From contig NZ_CP054691.1 in the NCBI RefSeq assembly GCF_013348785.1, forward strand, positions 868,001-932,000: 64,000 bases of DNA. The letters run 5' to 3'. Every line of letters begins with the position of its first letter. Position 1 is the first letter of the stretch. Under the pieces are notes generated by a model. The model worked only from the letters and a program-made list of their open reading frames with translations. It was not told the DNA's origin and ran no database searches. Shown here one piece after another: positions 53,399 to 63,152 of this stretch. The translations under genes and the position numbers were made by a program. The stretch comes from Gordonia sp. X0973. Lineage in GTDB: Bacteria; Actinomycetota; Actinomycetes; Mycobacteriales; Mycobacteriaceae.

Positions 53399-54676
53399 TC
53401 AGCCTTCGAAGAGCCGTTGGCCCCACCACTGGCCGTCGCCGAGGCCGGGTGGGCAGGCGAATACCGCCGAACCGTTGGGGATCAGGTATTCGGTGAGCGC
53501 GTCGTCGAGCATGAGCTTGCGCTGCATCGGCACGAACTGTTTGCCCGGGTCGCGGCAGAACGCGATGAAGAACAGCCCCGCGTCGAGGTGTCCGAATCCG
53601 TCGGAGCCGTCGGTGAAGTTGTAGCCGCGGCGCAGCAGCCGCACCCCGTTGTTGAAGTCGGGGTGGGCCAGGCGCACGTGGGCGTCCATCGGGATCATCG
53701 GCGAACCGTTCGCCGTGATCTGGAAATCGGGGTCGTCGAACTCGACATCCTGCCCGAGGGGGGCGCCCGATCCCTTCTCGCGGCCGATGATCTGCTCCTG
53801 TTCGAGCAGGCTGGACCGGTCCCACGGCTCGATGTCCATCCGGATCCGGCGGGTCACCAGATAGGTGCCGCCGGTCATCCAGTCGGCGCCGCCCGGATTG
53901 TCCTTGCCGTCGGTCCACACCCAGTCGGTCAGCAGTTTCTCGTCCTCGGCGCGCACGTTCGCCGTGCCGTCCTTGAACCCGAAGAGGTTGCGCGGGGTGT
54001 CCTGTGCGCGGGTCGTCGCCGAGGTGCGGCCGAACCCGAGCTGCGACCAGCGCACCGCGACGATGCCGAAACCCATCCGGGCCAGGTTGCGCACCGCGTG
54101 GACGGCGACCTGCGGGTCGTCGGCGCAGGCTTGGATGCAGATGTCGCCGTAGGACCGATTCGGGTCCAGGCGCTCCTTGGGGAAGGCGGGCAGGTCGACC
54201 AACGCGGCGGGTCGTCGGGCGGCGAGCCCGAAGCGGTCACGCCGGTCGGGTTTGGCGGCGCTGGGGCCGAACAGGCCGGGGCCGAAGCCGATGGTCAGGG
54301 TGAGGTTGGCCGGGGCCAATCCGAGGGCCTCGCCGGTGTCGGCGGGCGGCGCGTACTCGTCGCCGCCGACGGCGCCGTTGTGCTCGGTCTCCTCGCCGCG
54401 CGTCATCCGCTCGGCCGCGGCGGTCCACCGTTTGAGCAGGTCGACGAGCTTGGCCTTGTCCTCGGTCACGACGTCGAAGGCGACGAAATGCAACCGGTCC
54501 TGGGCCGGGGTGACGATTCCGGCCTGGCGCGCGCCGCGGAACCCGACGATGCCCGAGCGATCCGCGGCAGTCGGGGCGGTGGCCCGTCCGACCGCCCCGC
54601 CGGCCACCGCGACCCCGCCGATGGCGGCCGCCGCGGCGGCACCGGCGCCCAGCGCCCGTCGACGCGAAATATCCAT
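53399..54676 (-). CDS. efeB: DyP-type peroxidase of iron uptake system
   Basis: 425 residues. A Tat signal begins with SRRRALG. The DyP motif GFKDGT and a distal haem-pocket Asp are present, as is the C-terminal proximal region RGYNF. EfeB is an exported haem peroxidase acting with EfeO and EfeU, oxidising Fe(II) or extracting iron from haem. Met at 54676 directly precedes the Tat motif. Third gene of efeUOB, separated from efeO by 100 bp that holds a strong hairpin; convergent with mazG. Confidence 0.92.
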   Translation of the reverse strand: MDISRRRALGAGAAAAAAIGGVAVAGGAVGRATAPTAADRSGIVGFRGARQAGIVTPAQDRLHFVAFDVVTEDKAKLVDLLKRWTAAAERMTRGEETEHNGAVGGDEYAPPADTGEALGLAPANLTLTIGFGPGLFGPSAAKPDRRDRFGLAARRPAALVDLPAFPKERLDPNRSYGDICIQACADDPQVAVHAVRNLARMGFGIVAVRWSQLGFGRTSATTRAQDTPRNLFGFKDGTANVRAEDEKLLTDWVWTDGKDNPGGADWMTGGTYLVTRRIRMDIEPWDRSSLLEQEQIIGREKGSGAPLGQDVEFDDPDFQITANGSPMIPMDAHVRLAHPDFNNGVRLLRRGYNFTDGSDGFGHLDAGLFFIAFCRDPGKQFVPMQRKLMLDDALTEYLIPNGSAVFACPPGLGDGQWWGQRLFEG

Positions 54677-54709
54677 TAGCACAGCCTACCCAATCCTGCG
54701 CTTAGGGAA

Positions 54710-54758
54710 CGCTGAGAACCGCCCTCGGGGACGTAGGCCCCGTAGGCGGTTCTCAGCG
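54710..54758. terminator. strong hairpin between efeO and efeB
   Basis: Perfect 14-bp arms CGCTGAGAACCGCC (54710-54723) and GGCGGTTCTCAGCG (54745-54758) enclose a 21-nt loop that itself can pair GGGG with CCCC. It lies inside the efeUOB operon after efeO. It may attenuate efeB transcription, stabilise the efeUO message or terminate it; no U-run is evident. Confidence 0.6.
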
Positions 54759-54776
54759 GCGGTTACCGCGTCCGGG

Positions 54777-55997
54777 TCAGTGCCCCAGGACGACGGCCGG
54801 CACCTTGGAGAGGGTGGCCGAGAGCGCGTCGATCTTCGTCGAGAGATCCTTGCGGGTGGCCTCGTCGACCTTGTCGTAGGAGAGGTAGCCCGATCCGTCG
54901 CGCAGCTTGTCGATGGCGGCGTTGATGGTGTCGAACTGTGCGGTGATCTCCTTCATCAGGTTCGCGTCGCGCTTCTCGATGATCGGCTGGAGTTCGCCGA
55001 TCAGGCGCTGGCTGCCCTCGACGTTGGCCGCGAAGTCCCAGAGGTCGGTGTGGGAGTAGCGGTCCTCTTCGCCGTGGACCTTCGTCTTGGCGATCTCGTC
55101 GATCAGGGCCTTGGGGCCGTTGACGAAGAGCTGGGTGTCGAACTTGAAGTCCGGCTTGTCGACCTCGGCCTTCAGTGCGCGCACGTCGGCGAGCAGCTTG
55201 TCGGCGATGGCGGAGATGGCGGCCGGGGTGTCGGCCTTCTTGGCGTCCTCCGCGTCGGCCGGTGCGACCTTGCCCTCGGCGTCGCCGATCTCGTCGGGCG
55301 TCGGCTTCCAGAGGAAGCGCTCGATGCGGTGGAAGCCGGTGAAGTCCTCCTGGCCGTCGCCGGTGTCGTCCCAGCGCATGTCGATCTTGGGGTCGAGGTC
55401 GCTGAAGGATTCGGCCACCGGCTCGATGCGCTCGTAGAAGGAGCGGGTGGGACCGAACTTGGCGCGGGCCGCTTCGAGGTCGCCGCGCTTGAGCGCGTCG
55501 ACGAAGTCGGCGGTGGCGCTCTCCAGGTTGCCGACCTCGATGCGCACCGAGTCGAGGTAGCGCTTCTTGGCCTGCTCGACGTCGGCCGGCGCCTCGCTGC
55601 CCTTCTTCTCCTCGCCGGTGACCGTGATGTCCTTGCGGATACCGGTGCCGACCATGCCGGGCTTGCAGGCGACCGCGTAGGTGCCCGGCTTCACCAGGTC
55701 GACGGTCAGTTTGCCGCTCAGGCCGGGGGCGATGTTCTCGACCTCGCCGAGCACGCGCGAACCGTCGTAGACGTAGAACTCGGTCACCTTGGAACCGGTG
55801 TTCTTGATCTTGAACGCCACGGTGCCGGTCTGCGCCGTCGTCGTGTCGAAGTCGCATGCCGAGTCGCTCGACGTGACGTTCAGCGTCGCGGCACCGGAGT
55901 CCTTGGCGACGCAGGCGCCCAGGGCGAGCGGCGCGACCGCGGCGGCGGCGCCGAGCGCCAGGACGCGGGTGGTGCCGCGGTGGTGTCGGTCAGTCAT
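54777..55997 (-). CDS. efeO: iron uptake protein EfeO
   Basis: 406 residues. A lipoprotein signal (lipobox ALGAC) is followed by a cupredoxin-like N-terminal domain (about 40-130, with Cys in SACDF and VACKPG) and the M75 peptidase-like domain carrying HRIE (FHRIERFLW) as metal-binding HxxE. EfeO is the periplasmic iron-binding component. ATG 55997 overlaps the efeU stop by 8 bp. Confidence 0.93.
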   Translation of the reverse strand: MTDRHHRGTTRVLALGAAAAVAPLALGACVAKDSGAATLNVTSSDSACDFDTTTAQTGTVAFKIKNTGSKVTEFYVYDGSRVLGEVENIAPGLSGKLTVDLVKPGTYAVACKPGMVGTGIRKDITVTGEEKKGSEAPADVEQAKKRYLDSVRIEVGNLESATADFVDALKRGDLEAARAKFGPTRSFYERIEPVAESFSDLDPKIDMRWDDTGDGQEDFTGFHRIERFLWKPTPDEIGDAEGKVAPADAEDAKKADTPAAISAIADKLLADVRALKAEVDKPDFKFDTQLFVNGPKALIDEIAKTKVHGEEDRYSHTDLWDFAANVEGSQRLIGELQPIIEKRDANLMKEITAQFDTINAAIDKLRDGSGYLSYDKVDEATRKDLSTKIDALSATLSKVPAVVLGH

Positions 55998-56919
55998 TGT
56001 TGTTCCCTTCGGTGGTGAGTGCCTCGCTGGCGGTGGTGTGGTCTGTCGCTGCCGGCTTCTTGGCGCCGCGCAGCTGGCGGCGCAGGAAGATGGGCAGCAC
56101 GATGGCGATGTAGGCCGCCCACGCCACGACCTGCAGCCAGGTGGGGTCGGGGCGGAAGTTGAAGACGCCGGCGAGGATGGATCCGTACCAGGTGTCCTTG
56201 TGGAAGCCGGTGAGCTGGAAGGCGAAGTGGCCGTGCCCGGGGATCGCGTCGAGCCAGCCGTAGCTTTCCAGCGCTCCGACGCCGTAGGCGAGGATGCCCG
56301 CCGCGACGAAGACCAGGAAGGTGCCGGTGAGGGTGAAGAACACCTTGAAGTTGATCCGCACGGCGCCGTAGTAGAGGCCGACGGTGATGGCGACGGCCAC
56401 GGCGATGCCCAGCAGCAGGCCGAGGAGCGGGATCGTGCCGCCGGCCACGCTCTCGGCATACCCCGCCATGAGCAGCGCGGTTTCGAGTCCCTCGCGGCCG
56501 ACGGCGAGGAAGGCCAACACGAAGACGGCCAGCGGTCCGGCCACCAGGGCGTCGGCCATCCCGGCCTTGAGGTCGCCGGATAGGTGTGCCGAGGCCTTGC
56601 TCATCCACAGCAGCATGTACGTGACGATCACGACCGCGAACAACGAGGCGATACCGGCGACGAGCTCGGCGTACTTCGAGTCGATCGTCGACGTGCCGAA
56701 TTGGATGCCGAGGAAGACCGCGACCAGCAGTGTCAGGGCTGCGCCGACGCCGAGCCATACGTACTTCAGGGAATCGCGACGATCCGATTTCACCAGGAAG
56801 GCCACGAGGATCATGACGACGATCCCGGTCTCCAGACCCTCGCGCAGGCCGATCACCCCACTGCCGGTGAGTTGGGTGACGACCGACGTCGCCGGCTCGG
56901 CCAGAACGAGCGAATGCAT
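55990..56919 (-). CDS. efeU: iron permease EfeU (FTR1 family)
   Basis: 309 residues with seven predicted helices. Two REGLE motifs (GLREGLETG and GREGLETAL) are the Fe-binding signatures of the FTR1/EfeU family. ATG 56919 is chosen from a longer open frame. First gene of efeUOB, with an IdeR/DtxR-type box 38-56 bp upstream, so iron repression is expected. Confidence 0.94.
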   Translation of the reverse strand: MHSLVLAEPATSVVTQLTGSGVIGLREGLETGIVVMILVAFLVKSDRRDSLKYVWLGVGAALTLLVAVFLGIQFGTSTIDSKYAELVAGIASLFAVVIVTYMLLWMSKASAHLSGDLKAGMADALVAGPLAVFVLAFLAVGREGLETALLMAGYAESVAGGTIPLLGLLLGIAVAVAITVGLYYGAVRINFKVFFTLTGTFLVFVAAGILAYGVGALESYGWLDAIPGHGHFAFQLTGFHKDTWYGSILAGVFNFRPDPTWLQVVAWAAYIAIVLPIFLRRQLRGAKKPAATDHTTASEALTTEGNNND

Positions 56920-56956
56920 CGGTGATTCTCCTTGGGCGCGACGACCGGATCGTTGA

Positions 56957-56975
56957 TCAGGTGAGGCTAACCGAA
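56957..56975 (-). promoter_or_regulatory. IdeR/DtxR-type iron box
   Basis: TCAGGTGAGGCTAACCGAA matches the actinobacterial iron-box consensus TTAGGTTAGGCTAACCTAA at 16 of 19 positions. It is located just upstream of efeU. The match and the iron-uptake function of the operon support IdeR control. Confidence 0.8.
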
Positions 56976-57084
56976 GGAATGTATCGCAGATCGCTTGTGG
57001 CGGCCACCTGTGACGGGTGGCGCGACTGCCTCGGATTGTCCGAATATGTGGAACAATCGACCGAAACTTTTCTTTAGGGGATTC

Positions 57085-57840
57085 ATGGGCAGGACCGCGC
57101 GCGCCGTGCGCTTGGTGACGCTCGTGCTCGCATTGACCGCGATCGCGGCGATGGGCGCGGGCTGTATCAGCCTGCCCTCGAGCAATCGGGCGGGGATCCC
57201 GCAGGGCGTGCCACCCGGTGTGGGCGCGCCGGTGCCCTACATCGACATCCACGCACCGGGCCGTACCGCGGACACCCTCGCGAACTGGGCCCGACCCATC
57301 TCCAACGCGACCGGCATCGGGGTCTACGCCCTCGAGGCCTACGGCAACGCCGCGGAGATCCAGCGCCAGCAGCACCCCGAGTGCGGCATCGGCTGGACCA
57401 CCTTGGCGGGCATCGCCGGCACGGAGAGCAAGCACGGTCGCCACGACGGTGCGAGCGTGGCACCCAACGGGGACACCAGCCCGCCCATCCGCGGCCCCGA
57501 ACTCAACGGCAAGAACGGCAACATGCGGATGGTCGATCAGGAGCATCCCACCCGTGCCGACGGCAGCCCGAACTATGTGCGCGCCGAGGGGCCCTTCCAA
57601 TTCCTGCCGGAGACCTGGCAGCGTTTCGGCGTCGACGCCAACGGTGACGGCCGGGCCGACCCGGACAATATGGACGACGCGGCGCTGTCGGCGGCCCGCT
57701 ACCTCTGCGTCGCCTCCGGTGGCGACATGACCACGGCCAAGGGGTGGCTGAAGGCGCTCATGGTCTACAACCAGTCGCGGCCATACGCGCAGCGGGTCGC
57801 CGACCGGGCCAACGCGTATTCGGTCAACCGCCGCTACTGA
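57085..57840 (+). CDS. lpqU: lytic transglycosylase lipoprotein (LpqU)
   Basis: 251 residues. Lipobox AMGAGC after a hydrophobic signal. The SLT-type domain has the catalytic Glu in AGTESKHGRH, GPFQFLPETWQRFG and the EF-like DANGDGRADPDN loop, as in MltB-like family members. Cleaves peptidoglycan glycan strands. ATG 57085 has TTAGGGG just upstream. Matches Rv1022 between mazG and eno. Confidence 0.93.
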   Translation: MGRTARAVRLVTLVLALTAIAAMGAGCISLPSSNRAGIPQGVPPGVGAPVPYIDIHAPGRTADTLANWARPISNATGIGVYALEAYGNAAEIQRQQHPECGIGWTTLAGIAGTESKHGRHDGASVAPNGDTSPPIRGPELNGKNGNMRMVDQEHPTRADGSPNYVRAEGPFQFLPETWQRFGVDANGDGRADPDNMDDAALSAARYLCVASGGDMTTAKGWLKALMVYNQSRPYAQRVADRANAYSVNRRY

Positions 57841-59226
<1,386 letters not shown>

Positions 59227-59239
59227 TTAGCTAGAAGGT

Positions 59240-60043
59240 ATGGCAGAGCGCAGGCACGAGCGTGCGGGGCGAGCGCGGCAGGCGCGGTCGTCGCGCGACC
59301 GCCGGCCCGGTGCCTCGCGGCCCGCTTCGCGCAGCCGTGGACGCAATCCGGCGCCGCAGCGCTCGACCGGACCGATCACCGGTGCGAACAGCCTCGACAT
59401 CCCGCACGATCGCCGGGGGGACGAGGATTCGGTCCTCGTCGATCCGGTCGAGTTCGACGGTGAGTCGACCGATGTGATGGCCGCGCTGGACGCCCCGACG
59501 GTCCAGCTGGGCATCGTCGCCGACGATTCCGACCGCGATGATGCCGACGGCAGCGATCCCGACGTCGCGGAAGACGGGGCAGTCGCGCCGGGTGTCGGTG
59601 CGCGTCTGCGACGGCGTGCGGCACCCCGTCGTCGACGGGTTCCCGCCGCCCGGGCGCTCGCCGCACGGTGGGACAAGCTCAACCCCCGGCGCGCGATCGT
59701 GCTGGCCGTCGTCATCGGCTTCGTGGCGCTGACCCTGGCGATGCCGTTGCGCACGTTCTTCTCGCAGCGGGCGGAGGCGGAACAGATGCGGGCGTCCAAT
59801 GCCGCGCTCGAACGCGAGATCGCCGAACTCACCCGGAAGGTGAACGAGCAGGGCGATCCGGCCTACACCGAGGCGCAGGCCCGCGCCCGGTTGCAGTACG
59901 TGCGCTCGGGGGAGACCCCGTTCGTGTTGGAGATCCCCGGCCGGGAGGCCGCCGCGCAGGAGCGCAAGCGCGCCGCGCAACGAGCGGCCAACCCGTGGTA
60001 CGCGAATCTGTGGGACTCGGTGGCGACGCCGCCGACGAAGTGA
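59240..60043 (+). CDS. septum formation initiator family protein (FtsB/DivIC-like)
   Basis: 267 residues: a long basic then acidic disordered N-terminal region (about 1-145), one membrane helix (IVLAVVIGFVALTLAMPL, about 154-171), then a short extracytoplasmic coiled coil (AEAEQMRASNAALEREIAELTRK). This is the FtsB/DivIC plan with the long cytosolic extension of Mycobacteriales (Rv1024 type). Part of the cell-division complex. 13 bp downstream of eno; followed by DUF501 after 7 bp. Confidence 0.9.
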   Translation: MAERRHERAGRARQARSSRDRRPGASRPASRSRGRNPAPQRSTGPITGANSLDIPHDRRGDEDSVLVDPVEFDGESTDVMAALDAPTVQLGIVADDSDRDDADGSDPDVAEDGAVAPGVGARLRRRAAPRRRRVPAARALAARWDKLNPRRAIVLAVVIGFVALTLAMPLRTFFSQRAEAEQMRASNAALEREIAELTRKVNEQGDPAYTEAQARARLQYVRSGETPFVLEIPGREAAAQERKRAAQRAANPWYANLWDSVATPPTK

Positions 60044-60050
60044 CGAGGGT

Positions 60051-60566
60051 ATGACTGTTTCGCAGGCCGATCTGGCCGCTGTCGCCGAACAACTCGGCCG
60101 TGAGCCCCGCGGTGTGCTCGAAGTCAGCTACCGCACCCCGGACGGGCGGCCCGCCGTGGTGAAGACCGCGCCGCGGCTGCCCGACGGCACGCCGTTCCCG
60201 ACGCTGTACTACCTGACCGATCCGCGGTTGACCTCGGCGGCGAGCCGACTCGAATCGTCGGGGGTGATGAAGACGATGAGCGAACGCCTCCTCGTCGACG
60301 AGGAGTTGGCCGCGGCCTATCGTCGGGCCCACGAGGACTACTTGGCCGAGCGCGACGCCATCGAATCCCTCGGCACCGACTTCAGCGGCGGCGGCATGCC
60401 CGACCGCGTCAAATGTCTGCACGTGCTGATCGCGCACTCGCTGGCCAAGGGGCCCGGACTCAACCCGCTCGGCGACGAGGCGGTTGCCTTGGCCTGCGCC
60501 GACGGTCTGCGCGGTTCGGCGCTGCCCGCCGACTGGCCGGAACTGGGCGACGAGGGGGATTCGTGA
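60051..60566 (+). CDS. DUF501 domain protein
   Basis: 171 residues. LGREPRGVLEVSYRTPDGRPAVVKT, FPTLYYLTDPRL and CLHVLIAHSLAKGPGLNPLGDEA are DUF501 hallmarks, including the conserved His and Cys. Function unknown. Coupled to ppx2 by a GTGA overlap, as Rv1025-Rv1026. Confidence 0.92.
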   Translation: MTVSQADLAAVAEQLGREPRGVLEVSYRTPDGRPAVVKTAPRLPDGTPFPTLYYLTDPRLTSAASRLESSGVMKTMSERLLVDEELAAAYRRAHEDYLAERDAIESLGTDFSGGGMPDRVKCLHVLIAHSLAKGPGLNPLGDEAVALACADGLRGSALPADWPELGDEGDS

Positions 60567-61555
60567 CCCGAGTGGCGGCCGTCGACTGCGGTACCAACTC
60601 GATCAGGCTGCTCGTCGCCGATCCCTTAGGTGTTTCGTCCGGAAACCGGACCGAACACCAAACGGATTCACCGGCGAAGCTCGTCGACCTGCACCGCGAG
60701 ATGCGGGTGGTGCGGCTCGGGCAGGGTGTCGACGCCACCGGGCGTTTCGCCGACGAGGCGATCGAGCGGACCCGCGCCGCCCTGGCCGACTACGCGTCGA
60801 CGATGCGCGAACTGGGGGTGCAGCGCGTCGACATGGTCGCCACCTCCGCGACCCGCGACGCCGCCAATCGCGACGAGTTCTTCGCCATGACCGCCGAACT
60901 GCTCGGCGCGGTGGTCCCGGGTGCCGTCGCTCGGGTGATCACCGGCGACGAGGAGGCGCGGCTGTCGTTCCGCGGGGCGGTCGGCGATCTCGATCCGACT
61001 CAGGGGCCGTTCGCGGTCACCGACCTGGGCGGTGGGTCGACCGAACTCGTCGTCGGCGATGGTTCCGGCGTGCGCGCGGCGTATTCGGCCGACGTCGGGT
61101 GTGTGCGGACCACCGAGCGCTGCCTGCGCGGCGATCCGCCGTCGGAGCAGGAGATCGCCGCGGCGCAGGAGTTCATCGGCGAGCGCCTGGCGCCGGCGTT
61201 CGCCGCGGTGGACGCGTCGGAGGTGAAGACCTGGGTGGGTGTTGCCGGGACGATGACGACGCTGGCCGCGATCGCCGCGGGACTCGAGGCCTATGACCCC
61301 GAACGCATCCATCTGTCCCGGGTATCGCTGACCCAGCTGGACCGGGTCTGCTGGGATCTCGTCGCGATGCCGCGGGCGCAGCGCGCGGAAATGGGCGTGA
61401 TGCATCCGGGACGGGTCGACGTCATCGGTGCCGGAGCACTGGTCACCGATGCGCTGGCGAAGCTCATGGCGGCGAAGGCCGGGGTCACCGAGCTGGTGGT
61501 CTCCGAGCACGACATCCTCGACGGGATCGCGCTCAACCTCCTCGACCAGCCCTAG
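60563..61555 (+). CDS. ppx2: exopolyphosphatase / Ppx-GppA family (Ppx2)
   Basis: 330 residues from GTG 60563. The ASKHA phosphate motifs DCGTNSIRLL, TDLGGGSTEL and GVAGTMTTLA are intact. Acts on polyphosphate or pppGpp. Between SIRLLVAD and DLHREMR an extra segment (PLGVSSGNRTEHQTDSPAK) occurs where relatives, as I recall them, are shorter; it is encoded by a palindromic element (60626-60660). The frame is preserved, so the gene should be functional. Followed by a dispersed repeat. Confidence 0.92.
   Translation: MTRVAAVDCGTNSIRLLVADPLGVSSGNRTEHQTDSPAKLVDLHREMRVVRLGQGVDATGRFADEAIERTRAALADYASTMRELGVQRVDMVATSATRDAANRDEFFAMTAELLGAVVPGAVARVITGDEEARLSFRGAVGDLDPTQGPFAVTDLGGGSTELVVGDGSGVRAAYSADVGCVRTTERCLRGDPPSEQEIAAAQEFIGERLAPAFAAVDASEVKTWVGVAGTMTTLAAIAAGLEAYDPERIHLSRVSLTQLDRVCWDLVAMPRAQRAEMGVMHPGRVDVIGAGALVTDALAKLMAAKAGVTELVVSEHDILDGIALNLLDQP
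60626..60660. repeat. degenerate palindromic element inside ppx2
   Basis: Arms GGTGTTTCGTCCGG (60629-60642) and CCGGACCGAACACC (60646-60659) pair at 12 of 14 positions around AAA, with TTA before. TTAGGTGTTT and TCCGGA match the 16972-17008 element. It falls within codons of ppx2 without breaking the frame. Confidence 0.7.
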
Positions 61556-61562
61556 TCTGTCG

Positions 61563-61650
61563 CGCTGGTCGAGTGCCGGCGAAACACGCTGGTCGAGTGC
61601 CTTCGAGGCGCTAGCCGAGAAGGTGTATCGAGACCAGGTGTATCGAGACC
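61563..61650. repeat. degenerate relative of the 2642-2860 element
   Basis: Two copies of CGCTGGTCGAGTGCC (61563-61577 and 61587-61601) share TGGTCGAGTGCCG with the 21-bp unit read in reverse. GCTAGCCGAG at 61610 and GGTGTATCGAGACC twice (61622-61635, 61637-61650) match the right end of the first element (2835-2860). It again lies between convergent genes (ppx2 and the DUF4395 gene). Confidence 0.85.
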
Positions 61651-61656
61651 CGGACC

Positions 61657-62169
61657 CTAGGCGTCGACCTTCAGCGATGCGGCACCGCGGTCGAGATTGA
61701 TGTTGTTGCAGGCCTCGCAGACGGTCTCCGGGATGATCCCGGTGCGCTGCAGATAGCCGAAGGTGATGCAGCCCAGGCAGATGCCGAAGGCGAATTCGAG
61801 GAATGCGGCGACGATCAGCAGGCCGATGGTGATCTGGGCGGCCAGGCCGTAGCCGAGCAGCGAGAGCACGGTCGCGACGATGCCGAACGCGAGGCCGACG
61901 GTCTGCGCGAAGCGCTTGGGCGGTCCGGGGACCAGCTTCTCGCGCTTCCACACCTTCGGCACGATGACGTGGACGGCGAGGCGGCCGAACGGCGAATACT
62001 TGGGGCCGCCGGCGACGCGCAGCGCGAAACCGATGGCCAGGATCGCGTACAGCCACCACTGGTTGACGACGATCGACGCGATCGCGAGCAGGATCACCAG
62101 TCCCGCGGTCGCGCGGGCCGCGTAGTCGTTGACCGGGTTGGGGAAGGCGAAAGCCTCGCGCACCGACAT
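61657..62169 (-). CDS. DUF4395 membrane protein
   Basis: 170 residues with four predicted helices. The NPVNDYAARATAG opening and the Gly-rich GPKYSPFGRLAVH loop are DUF4395 features. Cysteines occur in GICLGC and in the C-terminal CEAC motif, suggesting thiol or sulfur chemistry; DUF4395 proteins often neighbour sulfurtransferases, but none is seen here. ATG 62169 has GGAGG upstream. Confidence 0.82.
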   Translation of the reverse strand: MSVREAFAFPNPVNDYAARATAGLVILLAIASIVVNQWWLYAILAIGFALRVAGGPKYSPFGRLAVHVIVPKVWKREKLVPGPPKRFAQTVGLAFGIVATVLSLLGYGLAAQITIGLLIVAAFLEFAFGICLGCITFGYLQRTGIIPETVCEACNNINLDRGAASLKVDA

Positions 62170-62234
62170 GGATAACCTCCGTTGAAAGACAACGACAAGG
62201 TTAATCGCTGGTCAGCGATGGTGCCCAATTGCGA

Positions 62235-62771
62235 TCAGGCTGAACGAAACCGGGTTTGCGCGGACTTTTCGCGGAAGTAGCCCCAGCCGAATCCGTAGGA
62301 CACGATGACGGCGACCCCGAAGATGGCCAGCAACGCCGGGACGAACCAGGCGACGAAGTAGAGGGCGTGGCTGGCGTGGAACTTGTCGGCCATCGCGAGA
62401 TAGGCGATGACGAGTGCGATCAACCCGATTTCGAGTATGACGGCGGTGGCCGCGGCGACTCCCCGCGCCACCGCGCTGAGGCCGGACAGACCGGCGGTGA
62501 CCACGAGGAACAGCGAGAGCAGGATCCCGATGATCCCCATCCACGTCAGCGTCCACCCGAGGGCGTTCAGGCGGTAGTCGGGCTTCACGCCGTCGATCCA
62601 GACCATGACCAGCACGACGAGCAGGTACACCAGCGTGATGCCGCCGAGCACGGCCGACGCGGCGATGGAGGCAGTCAGGGATGTCGGCCGCTTCACCGTC
62701 GCACCTGTCGGTCCGAATGGGCCGGCCGGGCCGGGAAGATAGCCGGGGGCCGGGGGCACCGGGTGAGTCAC
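62235..62771 (-). CDS. small polytopic membrane protein
   Basis: 178 residues. A Pro/Gly-rich cytosolic N-terminus (PPAPGYLPGPAGPFGP) is followed by four helices. No family recognised. GTG 62771 overlaps the stop of the preceding gene (GTGA). The 65-bp gap to the DUF4395 gene contains only a weak hairpin (ATCGCT/AGCGAT at 62204-62219). Confidence 0.65.
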   Translation of the reverse strand: MTHPVPPAPGYLPGPAGPFGPTGATVKRPTSLTASIAASAVLGGITLVYLLVVLVMVWIDGVKPDYRLNALGWTLTWMGIIGILLSLFLVVTAGLSGLSAVARGVAAATAVILEIGLIALVIAYLAMADKFHASHALYFVAWFVPALLAIFGVAVIVSYGFGWGYFREKSAQTRFRSA

Positions 62772-63121
62772 CGCGACTGCTCGTCGGGCAACGATTCGCC
62801 CTCGATCTCGGCGTCGAGGATCTCGACGGTCGATGCCGGCGGTGCCAACGCCTCCGGCTCGTCGTCGGCCAGGCGGTCGGCGGCCATCTGGTCGAGTCGC
62901 TCGGAGTCCGCCTTGGCCCGCTTGGCCGCCTCGCGCATCTCGAAGCCGTCGGTGACGAGTTCACCGATCTCCCGGGCGACGTCGGCGACGGCGGTCGTGA
63001 TGATCGTGGCTATCCGGCCGACGCGTGTCGCGGTCCCCTCCACGGCCTGCTGGGCAAGGTCCTTGTTGCGCTCGAGTGCGGCGGCGTCGAGCTTCCGCCG
63101 CGGCTGGATGTCGTCGCTCAT
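62768..63121 (-). CDS. small charged helical protein
   Basis: 117 residues, highly charged and predicted helical or coiled coil from about 10 to 85, with an acidic tail ending GESLPDEQSR. No membrane segment or known domain. Coupled to the downstream membrane-protein gene by a 4-bp overlap. Function unknown. Confidence 0.65.
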   Translation of the reverse strand: MSDDIQPRRKLDAAALERNKDLAQQAVEGTATRVGRIATIITTAVADVAREIGELVTDGFEMREAAKRAKADSERLDQMAADRLADDEPEALAPPASTVEILDAEIEGESLPDEQSR

Positions 63122-63152
63122 GTCCGTAATCCTAGTGCCCCGTGGCAGAACA

